Shown piece by piece: positions 11,064 through 20,769 of a DNA stretch of 64,000 bases; positions within the stretch are counted from its first letter, which is position 1; every line of letters begins with the position of its first letter. Source of the DNA: Cylindrotheca closterium. Its lineage: Eukaryota > Bacillariophyta > Bacillariophyceae > Bacillariales > Bacillariaceae. The stretch is from positions 161,257-225,256 of the forward strand of contig CAKOGP040002080.1 of assembly GCA_933822405.4 (NCBI GenBank), read 5' to 3'. The notes under the pieces were generated by a model, which worked only from the letters and a program-made list of their open reading frames with translations, was not told where the DNA came from and did not search any database. The translations under genes were made by a program, and so were the position numbers.

Positions 11064-11432
11064 GACTTGGGGATCGGCGTTGCTGAGTTTTCATGGTTTC
11101 ATGAATGAATCGTACGTATGTTCTACGTGGAAATCTAAACGACAACAACGCACTGCATTGATGGCCGCCAGAGAGGACAGTATGGTAACTGAGGACATTT
11201 TCACGGCAAGTATTCGACGTGTATTCTAGTGAGAAACAGTTATTATCATCACACACGTACGAAAAAAGCTTACATGCAACTATATTATATATTATCAATC
11301 CAATTCATGCCTTGTCGACATGCTCTCATACCGTGCACACCTGGTGCAATCAAATGTCCCATCCTTTTTTTCATTGTGTTTTATGTATTGAATAAACTCT
11401 CGTGCTCATATATTATGAAATTTTCTCTTCAT
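11064..11432. other. Convergent 3' spacer
   Basis: Lies between the 3' ends of RPB5 (plus) and the receptor cyclase gene (minus). AT-rich, no credible gene, so it probably holds both polyadenylation regions. Confidence 0.45.
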
Positions 11433-14400
11433 CTACTGCGACAAGGATCGCTTATATTTGCATGCTGAGCCATCACTCTTGAGAAAACCTTTGCTATCTG
11501 ACATGTTGAGAAGATCAGGACCTTCTAAGTCCCCACTTGACTGCACCTGCATCAGTTTTCTTGGCGTTGTCGGTTGTGCCGAAAGAGGAGAATCCTTAAA
11601 TGCAACAACTTTCTCATCATCAAAGACCTTTTTCGGTGCCTTCTTGACCTTGGTCTTAGGTGCTGTTTCGCCAATCCAATATGTTGTCATGTTTCCCTTC
11701 CCCTTCACAGCCACCTTTCCACGTCTTCGAATTGGAAGGTTTGGCGCCTGATCACGGAGCAATTTTGCAGAGATATCGGAGCACTGAATCATGTCGCTCA
11801 CTGAGAGACTTTCCATGCGAGAGGCAGTATTCACAGTGTCTCCAAAGAGTCCATAGCGAGGATTCAATGATCCAATCACATTGCTGACAACCTGCCCGGA
11901 ATGGAAGCCAACACGTATGTGCACGCAACCTGCTCTGGGGTCATCTTCGTCTATAACAATCTTGCTTGCTGCCCTAACAGCGTCGACTGCAAACCTTGCA
12001 ATTCGGGCAACATGAGTATCGTTTTGATCTCCCTCGACTATAAAGGGTAAGCAAATTGTTTTGAGCTATCGACCTTTGAGCAGCTTACGACAAGAAGAGC
12101 AGGAACGTACGGTTTGTGACGCCCATCCACGCATCCCCAATGGTCTCAACTTTGAACACATGGTGTTCGCTCGAAAGTCGATCAAACTCCATGTACAACC
12201 GATCCAGCAAGTTACACACTTTAAAAGGAGTCAGCGCCCGAGAGATATCTGTAAAGCGGACAATATCGCTGAAGAATATTGTTACATTGTCATGCGTCTC
12301 ACTATTCAAGTTTTGGCAACTGTTAGTAGATGAAACAACCAAAGACAAGAATTGATCTGTCAGAACTTACGGCTCCACCTTTTGTCCAACCTTGAGTTGG
12401 TCTGCCACTTTCTTTGGGAATACCTTATATAGCATGTCACCGGTCGCAACAATCTTTCTAAGACGAGTATTGGCTTCGTCTATCAATGGTTCTCCATCAT
12501 TCGCACTCATATCCGCAAAAACCATATCCAAGTCCTTCGCCTCGGGGCGGAAGAAAGGATCGCTACTCCAACACTTCTGCATGACTTCTGACATCTTCTT
12601 TGGACATGTACCAGGAATTCCGGGCCTATAGTTGATCCTGGGATCACAGACCTTGCGGAGGATCTTTCTAGGATGTTCCCCTTCGTATGGTATCTTACGA
12701 CTGTAGATCTCATACATCATCATTCCTTGTATGTAAACAAATCGTTGAGCATACTCTAATGTTTGCTATCAATGGAAAAAGATCTGGCATGGAACGAACT
12801 CACCGAATGCATAGATATCACAAGAAGTAGTGTACTCAGATTTCCGTCTCAAGTATTCTGGTGCCATCCTACATTGACAAGTTAGATTTGTTCAATTGGT
12901 TTCACATGTTTATCATTCCATCATGTACTTACCAGAAAGGTGTGCCAGTCAGTTGCCCATTATTTTTTGTAGCCAATCCAAAGTCAGCCACTTTGGCTCG
13001 AAACCTGCTATCAATGAGGATATTCTTCGCCTTCAAGTCTCCATGAAGGATGGGTGGCTTCGACGCATGTAGGAAGCGCAGACCTTGGGCAACGTCGCGA
13101 ACAATCTGGATAATGATTTCTCCTCCAGTGTAGAGTGTTTCGTTTCTTAAGAGATCGTATCTTCATACGACACGATGCGTGAGTGCTATCAGCTGCAATA
13201 ACGTAGAACGACCAAGCGTATTCACTTACAAAGAACCATTTTCCATGAATTCCATCACCATCCTGAGATTATAAAGCAAAGAAGGAAACAAGACGAGTTG
13301 TAAGGACACGATAGTCGTTTCGTTGAATGAGGAAGATGTTGTTGAAAACTTACATTGGCTCATTGCCAGTGACAACAGCTCCCATCACCGTTGTAATGCC
13401 TGAAACGAGAGAACAATTAGAAGACGAACGAATGTAACAGCATACAACCTCTCGTTCCTCGGCTTACATGGATGACGGAGTCTCGAGAGAAGTCTCATTT
13501 CTGCCATGAATTCATTTTGTCGGCGAGTGGCCTCATCGCAGTGTGGGAGACACATCCTCAACACAGACTTAGTAGTAGTCGAACCACCTGAAGCAGTTCC
13601 TAGGACATTCAGGTTGTACCGAGAGGTTTCATCAGGGAAAAGGTACGGAAACAAACGCCGGAGAAGTGTTTTCTTGTTTCCAATGCTGAGACCACCCAAG
13701 AAATCAAGTTCATTGGAAGAAGTCCTGCTACCTGAAGTTAGGCTTCCGCGCCTTGCTCCCAACGACGAATCCTCAACAGCAGGAGAAGACTTTGAATCAG
13801 CTTGGTTCTCAACATCCTCTTCGCTTGTATCTTGATTTGTTTCTTGACCTTTCCCCATGCTCATGGAACCGCTCCTAGACTTGACTTTCTGCATTGGCAG
13901 AACCCTTTTAATTGCGACTTTGGTTCCACGGTACTCGGCGAGAAGGACGACACCGAATGCACCTTGTCCTATAATCTCAACTGGATGGTTGAAGTGTAGT
14001 TCCTCATGATTGACTTGCCATACTTCATCATTTTTCTTTCTCCTCCATCGTACGTAGCAAAAGAAGAACTGGGCAAGTATCACAACTGCAACGGACGACG
14101 CAATTGCGGCAAAGGTACCAGATTCGATACAATCCCTGCCGATTTCAATTGTTCCTGATGAACACTGACAGATTCCATTCTCGTCCTGAAAGCAGAATTA
14201 GCAAAGCGGCGACAAACTTACTGCAGGGCGATTCTTTACTTACAGGTGCCATGTTCTGGGCATGGAAGTCAATGTCACAGTCCCTATCAATAATCTCAAC
14301 TCTAAATGGAGACTCTGGGATCTGAACTTCATCCACATAAACTTCCACGATTGCAACTCCTCTTTGGAGCTGAGTGAAGCTGAATTCGTACAGGAAATCC

Positions 14401-16184
14401 TCTAGTACGGTGACATGAAGCCAAGTTGATTGCTGCCCTATGTGCAGCAAAGCGGACAGGGTAGCGTTGTACCGCTGTCGATTGTCGTATGCTCGGAAGA
14501 TTGCAGGGGTTCTCTGCTCCACACTCGAGCACAGAGACATTTTGTCGCAACCATTTTCAAGACTAAAGAGGAATTCTTCCGTAGTATCGTTGTGCCATGG
14601 GAAAACGTTCACTTCAAATGCCTCGATGCACGGGCTACAAAAACAGGAGTACTCCTGGGGACATGGAAGACCAAGCACGTCGCACTGCTTCTTAAAAGCA
14701 TTCTCAGGAACTTTATAGAATCCGTCGGGACAGCGGATCCCATCGTAGAGAGAAGCAGCTCTTTCACAGTGCCATTTGCCTTATCACAAAGCAAAAAAAG
14801 TGAGACTTCAGTGGAAACATTAGCTCATGATCTAGATCATTGTACGAACATACCATCACCAGTTTCTTCTTCAACAATAAAACCTGCATCTTGTTGCATC
14901 GTTCGAACCCCGAAGTAGGAACGTGGAGGTCGAAATCCTGTATGAAACCCAGCTTTCCCTGCCTGGAGGGCGAGATCTGCCAACTCTCTTGTAGTGTCAC
15001 ATCTCGCTAAAGGATCGAAATAGACTGGTGGCATCGTGTTGCATATATCCATTTCTGCCGTCGAATTTGCTGCTTCCTTGCAGCGTTTGATGGCGTCTCC
15101 TACAAAGTAATGGTACTCAAAGTTGATCATTGCACCCGCTACCTCTTCTGAAACGATGCGAGAAATTCCCGGTTTCACATACAAGGGCCACTCTGGAAAT
15201 ACAGGAGTGGAGTGAAGGAACGGAAATATTTCACCCTCGTCTAGGATGTGAATCCTTGGCGAGATGACCTTGAAAAGGTCAGGGTTAACAAGGTCGCCAG
15301 TTTTTGTGTCAACTGTTCTCTCAACTTGTCCTGTGCGTACGAAGCCAACATCCCATGTCCCATTTAAGACTCCCTTGACGATGTCGTCATTGTTTCCTGT
15401 GGATATAAACGCGCTCTTGATCAGGAAACTGTTGTGATGGACCTTCCAAACACACCCATGACTTACCAGTAAAGATGACTTGCTTCGGATCCACGACAAA
15501 ATCCAAGCCTTCTTCACCCATTACAAAGAACTGAGCTTGTGCACCCGCGAAGTCAGAGAATGACTGCGCCGCAATTATCTTGCCCCTGAGGTCTTCGACA
15601 TCTTCAATTTCTTCATTGCTTGAAAGTACCAGCATGGTCCCTGAGTCGCCAAGCAAAAAGTTAGGATTCAAACATAATGAAAAGACAAAAGAGAGCTTTC
15701 ATAAAACAGAATACTGACCCGCAAATTGATCAAGCGCATAATCCCTTCCTCTGGCAGACTGATGAGCTACTGTGGTCCCAATGGGTTGTGCTCCAATTTC
15801 CGTCGCAATACAGGAATAAATCCCTGTATCCGAATACATAAAGTCGACACTAGTGTCTCCGCCGTCGACCCAATCTTGCAATGGATCACTAGTGGCATGC
15901 ATTGTGAATTCAATGTTGGGTTTGAATCTTTTCCCCACAACGGCATTCAAGTAGGTCGTAAAGGTAAGATTATACTCCCGCAAAGCTGTCTCGACACCCG
16001 CGGGAGCATGTACACCAATACGATAGACTCTTTGTTGCGTCAATGGATCAAACGTGCGAAAGCCATGCCAACAATTAAGTTCTCCCGGTGGCCAATGTTC
16101 GTGTGCAGTCCAGTTTTCCCAGGCATCGTGGTTGTCATGCCCAGTAACGAGGCCGAGCAGAGCTAATCTTAGAATCCAATTCAT
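11433..16184 (-). CDS. Receptor guanylate cyclase with PhnD-like ectodomain and protein kinase domain
   Basis: Twelve exons: 16184-15719, 15640-15467, 15396-14854, 14779-14244, 14185-13468, 13399-13354, 13262-13230, 13160-12933, 12868-12804, 12725-12371, 12301-12111 and 12037-11433. All junctions are GT-AG and keep one frame of 1319 residues. Order: signal peptide; periplasmic-binding domain like phosphonate/phosphite-binding PhnD ([57 protein letters not shown]; residues about 50-340); Cys-rich module; filamin/Ig-like domain ending [10 protein letters not shown]; short Cys-rich linker; one membrane helix (about 597-619); kinase domain (GQGAFGVV, Lys666, HGDLKAKN with Asp880, DFG Asp898) with a Ser-rich insert of about 100 residues; class III cyclase domain (metal Asp1067 and Asp1111, Asn1188, Arg1192). 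Glu1107 occupies the base-selecting position and favours GTP. Likely a surface sensor making cGMP; the ligand is unknown. The acceptor at 12301 could instead be 12319. Confidence 0.85.
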
Positions 16185-16384
16185 GATATTTGATGTTTAT
16201 GCACTTTGTGGTTGACAACAAAGACCAAACGCCGCCACTGCTTCTCGTCCGAGCTGCCGCCTTCTTCATTATTCTGTTTCCCAAGAACCAATTACTCCCG
16301 GTACCACTCAGGTTTCGAATATGAAGCTTGGTTTCTGAAAAATGTAGGGTTCCTTTTTGTCACCCCGCATAAAACTGTTATATC

Positions 16385-16462
16385 GTGACCCAATATTTTT
16401 ATTTAAAAAATACCGTATTTATATAAAATAATATTTTATATATTATAAAATAATATTTTTTA
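16385..16462. repeat. AT-rich duplicated palindromic tract
   Basis: About 78 bp of nearly pure A/T in which ataaaataatatttt occurs twice and the flanks are partly self-complementary. Low-complexity DNA that could form cruciform structures; no gene function is implied. Confidence 0.6.
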
Positions 16463-16483
16463 TATTGTTCTGAAAAACAGCCT

Positions 16484-16790
16484 GTACGTACGTGTACTGG
16501 TACACGATATGAGAACTGTACAGACTGTACCGGTACGCTACCAATTGACATGTGGAGACGCGAAGTGATGGCTCGCTGTGTGCATTCGGTCTCTTGTGGA
16601 ATGTTGATAGAACGAGGAGTCTTGCGTATTTTATTGATCCCGAAGTGATGATTTGTTCGACAAACGAGAACTTATATATGTAATACTCCTTCTTCTGGTA
16701 ATGGAGTTCTCTGCAATGAACGGAATGCAAATTTGATGATCAATCTTACCTCTTACGGTACACAGTACACGGTACTAGTACTGGTACCAG
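16484..16790. repeat. Clusters of GTAC/GGTACC palindromes
   Basis: Short palindromes such as gtacgtac, gtaccggtac, gtactagtac and ctggtaccag crowd two spots, 16484-16540 and 16756-16790. Similar runs occur in other intergenic gaps of this window (2119-2129, 22887-22902, 41626-41706) and seldom in exons. Confidence 0.5.
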
Positions 16791-17225
16791 AATGTAATGT
16801 CTTTACTTGAAATCCAATGAGATGCATAAAAATATATGTACACTTTTTTTAAAGACAATTTCAAATTGATATGGAATCACTACTGTACTAACAGAATAAC
16901 GCTGTACATTTGTACTTGCATGTAAGCTGCAAGCTTCGGAAAGAAGTTCAAAATGTGACCATTCTTCTGCTTGTTTCGCACCTGAAGTCTGCATCGTCAT
17001 TCATGACTCCTGACTCCTGGCCTACAGTACTAGCGCAGTCCTTCAGATCCCACATCCTGTCGCAATCGAAACGAGTGCATTGCATGTCCGATCCAATCAA
17101 CGTGACGCATATTCCGCGTTTCGCATGACAGCGGACAAGTTTTATCAAACAACCATCATATGTCGAAGCGCATAGCCCAATTCCAAGACAGGATCTCCGT
17201 ACAGTAGCCACTCCTCAAGTTGATA

Positions 17226-19745
17226 TCATTCCGTATCGCTGCTTCCATAAAGTAGACTGCAATATAAATGATGCTGACCGAACTAACAGGACGCACTCCC
17301 ACAAAAAGCTCATGACGATTGATGAATGGTAGTAGGAAACCGCAACTCACTGGCTAGTGCTTTGGGATCTGTTGACACTGTTGTCAATGGTTCCAGTGAA
17401 ATCGACGCGTGATGATCTAGAAGGAAGCAAACAGAAAAAGACAATGGGTTAGAAATAGAAAGATAAAGAGGGTTGCTTCCGGCTTCCAGAAACCGCTGAA
17501 CTTACTTTGACTCTTGTGCGCTCTCTGGTATGCCTGGTTTTGAACCAGGCATTCCAAAATTAGATGCTGTATTGCTTGACAAACCATTTCCTTCGCTTTG
17601 TCCGAACAAGTCTACTTCAGTCTCCGAGATGGGATTGAAAGCTCTCGACGAACCTTGGCCAATTCCTGAAGAGGTTGGTATAGCAAATCCAGAGATGTAA
17701 GTGCGACTTTCTTCGATGCTGTCGCGACTCCCTACAGCCCTGGAGGCCACGTCATGAATATTTGGCATTACATTCCCCTTTCCCACCATGCATTTATACA
17801 AGATGGGGCCAACGATCAATAAAATGACTCCGGCGTTGTTCAAGAACGCGTAGCTGGCACGGACCACGTACGAAATGGCCACACTGTCACCAGACAAAGA
17901 AAGCATGATGACCGCCACCATCAAGAGCTGGATGGAGTTGAAAAGCGATACTGCAACCATTCGAGAGTCGCTGATTTGATGAAATTTTCTCGTTTGCCAG
18001 GCTAAGATGTTTCCATAGATAAGTACTGCCAAATGAAGCAGAATAAGGACTACTGGATAAACCCAGAAGTTTTCTCCGTTTGAGCTGCATTCTCCTCGCG
18101 CTTGCAGAATTGTACCTTCAAAGTCTCGACTAACAACTGAGATGGTCCAATGAAAAGGGTCCTGTACTGCCCATACTGTGAGCACGATTGCGTCCAAGAC
18201 GAGGCCTCCTACAATGAATCCAGAAACGTCACGAACCGTCACAATAGTACGACGGATTGCTGCCCTTTCTCCAATGCCTATCACAGCCTTGACTCTAGCC
18301 ATTTTTGCAACCAAGGTTGTTGTTGTCATCATTTGACCCATTCCAAGCAGCCAGGTCCAAGCCATGCAGGATCGATCAAGGTTTTGTTTCGAGTATCCAA
18401 GATTATCTCTTGACATAAAAATGATCGAAGTTGTGTCCACCAGAGCGCCAACCAAGATGAGAGTAAGGAAGAAAGGCTGAGCAATGGAAACAACCTTCTT
18501 CTTTCTGTACATGTATAGCAGAGCGAGTCCCAAAACACAGAGTGCATAGTTGATAGCCGCAACAACATAACCAACAAGAAACAGAGCCTCTGGAGTAAAG
18601 AGACAATCTACGTATTCACAAGGATCGTCCGCATCTTCAATATTCTTGAGCCCATTGGTTCGTTCGTGTTGTAGTGTCCATGTGCACAATCGATCAGCCA
18701 CATATGCTTCTCCCAGGAACTCGACAAGCATAGTTTCCCACGTATCAGTCGTTGCAATGGGGTTTGGCGTGAATCGAATAATAGTTGTTAGATTTCCAGT
18801 CGAAAGGTACTCTATCGCGGAATCAACGGCGAGTTCTGCTTCCAGAAAAGGAGACTGAATCGTTGTTCCATACTGTTTTCCTTGACCCAAAATGTCACGG
18901 TGACCATTGCACACTGTTCCCACAAGAGTGACAGCATCCTCGCCATCAAGTCTCCCTCTATCATTCAATGCCTCGTAGGCTCCAATCAATATATTATCAT
19001 CCATTGCATATACTCCATGAATCTCTTGACCGGTGGTCTTTAGCTCATCCATCAGGTGTATCATGGCTTCGTAGGCAGGTTGATTTCCCCAGTCCAAAGG
19101 AAGATCATGAGTAATTTCGATACTCGAATCTTCAATGGACTGACGAAATGCAGCAATCGATAGATGATATCCCCCGTATGATCCTGGATAACCAAGAGCA
19201 ACAACTTTTGGATTCGAGAGTCCCCTTTCCTCTATCAAAGAGTCTATCATCATGAGACCAGCGTTACTCGCTCGCAGCGCGTCACTGGGACCAGCGTATC
19301 CCAACAAGTGATCCCACTCCCAAGCTGATTCTTCACTGGGGAGTTGATTCAATTGAATGATTGGTACACCATGTGCATCGTGGAGTTCCTTCATCAGTTG
19401 CCGAGATGGTATGTCAACTGGCCAGATGCAGTATATTCTTGGCTGCACCTCGCTGTCAATTGCTTCTTGCAAGACTAGAAGCGACTTTTCGGAATTAAAG
19501 TCGCCAATTTCGCGAATTTCCAGTGATACATTATACCGCCGTACCGAAGAAAGAAGCCCATTGTGAAGCCCATTGGGATAGGCTGTGGACCGATCGGGAA
19601 TGATAGCCACAATATCTGGTGCTGAAGAAGATGTTTCACTCTGCGCTCTGGTGGAACAGACGCAGACCTGGACCAGTAGCAAAAGGAACAGAATTGTGGA
19701 TGAGGATGCGCGGACGCAGTTTGATCCAAATCCTGAAAGACACAT
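17226..19745 (-). CDS. GABA-B-like class C GPCR with bacterial sugar-binding-type ectodomain
   Basis: Main exon 19745-17506, then a probable 66-bp exon 17416-17351 and a last exon 17256-17226, giving 778 residues; without splicing the frame stops just inside the first donor. Residues 1-34 are a signal peptide. Residues about 42-345 form a type I periplasmic-binding domain of the ribose/LacI kind (DIVAIIPDRSTAYPNGLHNGL, VPIIQLNQ, DHLLGYAGPSDALRASNAGLMM, GVYAMDDNILIGAYEAL). Seven hydrophobic helices follow from about residue 385, with class C marks: AQPFFLTLILVGALV, a Cys before the WLLGMGQ helix, and LTVWAVQDPFHW, which matches the GABA-B W..DP motif. The tail is Ser-rich. It is most likely a plasma-membrane receptor for a small extracellular ligand, with signalling through heterotrimeric G proteins inferred from the family. 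Confidence 0.85.
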
Positions 19746-20106
19746 CAGTTGCTATGGGGCGGTGAAAGAAAGAAAAAGTCTGAAGGGTGGTGATAGTGCT
19801 GATCTTGACGAATTGAAAAGGCGAATCCTTTTACCACAGTTCAGTACCGCACTGCACATGCCGGTATGTCCGCTATAGCCAAAGCGCTCCCCCAGCCCAA
19901 TCATACACGTAATTGTTCGCGTGCGAACATCAAGGCATGATTGTTTATTGGATAAAGTGGCTGAAGGACGCAGACAAGACATCCGATTACAGCATTTTAT
20001 GATACACTGCCGGTACACGTGCGGTAGTCCCGAGATCAGTCTCCGTGAATTTTGTATTTTGCTTCAAAAAAGTTTTGGCGATTGATGGTACACTATCTAA
20101 GATAGC
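19746..20106. other. Upstream region of the GPCR gene
   Basis: 361 bp between the GPCR start and repeat copy A; presumably holds the GPCR promoter. A CGGTACACGTGCGG palindrome-like site lies near 20012. No gene was seen. Confidence 0.4.
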
Positions 20107-20492
20107 CTACTGCCGTCCTCCGTGTGTTCGGAGTATTTTGTCTTGCTGTGTACTGTAGCTGGTGGGTTGTGGTGTGAAGCGGGTCGAACTGATCGAGTAC
20201 TAGACTCGATTCGTTCGACCAATCTCAGAAATCCCGTGTGCGGTATTACTGAGATCTGCTTTCCTACCAGGCACCGCCGATACGGTAAAATGGAGGCGGT
20301 GCCCAACAGGGCGGGTGAGGTTTGGGAGAGAAAAATTGAATTACCACGACACAAGTGGGTGAATTCAATCTCAGTCGATAAACTGGGCATCATTGCCTTT
20401 GCGCATCGACAACAACTTTTGACTGTCGAAGGCCGTTCGGCCTTTGTCCGTCTGTAACACAATGTAGTCAAAGTGATCGAACAGTGTGCCTG
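20107..20492 (+). repeat. 386-bp multi-hairpin repeat, copy A
   Basis: This block recurs in inverted orientation at 41725-42109 with, by eye, about 96-97 percent identity, bounded at one end by ctactgccgtcc and at the other by cagtgtgcctg. It contains five successive stem-loops: 20182-20220 (ggtcgaac/gttcgacc), 20222-20255 (atctcag/ctgagat), 20270-20303 (ggcaccgcc/ggcggtgcc), 20336-20368 (ttgaatt.accac/gtgggtgaattcaa) and 20429-20444 (aaggcc/ggcctt). No terminal inverted repeat, target duplication or known transposon protein was seen. Both strands are open over about 100 codons in both copies, but most differences between copies would change amino acids, so coding is doubtful. A non-autonomous mobile element or a dispersed structured RNA are the two readings. 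Confidence 0.8.
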
Positions 20493-20769
20493 TTGGAAAA
20501 TGTACGAAGAGGTGCAAGAAAACTTCTGACGCTCGCTGAGAGTCGTGTACGGTCACTTTGTCCATTCTCTCATAATCACTGATATAAGGTGGCAAGCGTT
20601 GGCTTCCTCGTTTTGATTGTTGACCAAAAAATAGTCGAGCTAGTCTTGTTTACCGAACAAGTGAATGAATCAATCATAAAATCAACCATCAATAATCCTC
20701 GTTCAATGGAAGATCACGGTGGGCACAAAGGAAACACGACGAAGCGACATAGAATCAGTTTCCCGGAAA
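20493..20769. other. Upstream region of the repeat-rich protein gene
   Basis: Short spacer between repeat copy A and the ATG at 20770; a frame open upstream of that ATG uses no ATG start. Nothing else was recognised. Confidence 0.35.

Larger units (their letters stand above)
16185..17225. other. Intergenic region with AT-rich duplication and GTAC palindromes
   Basis: About 1 kb between the receptor cyclase start and the 3' end of the GPCR gene, both on minus, so it includes the cyclase promoter. It holds an AT-rich duplicated palindrome (about 16385-16460) and two clusters of GTAC-type palindromes (about 16484-16540 and 16756-16790). No credible gene was seen. Confidence 0.5.

Noticed and set aside
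20122..20457. A 111-residue plus-strand frame inside repeat copy A, with a homologous frame in copy B
   Set aside because: It is open only because the repeat is open on both strands; most differences between copies alter the amino acid, and the stems explain the conservation better.
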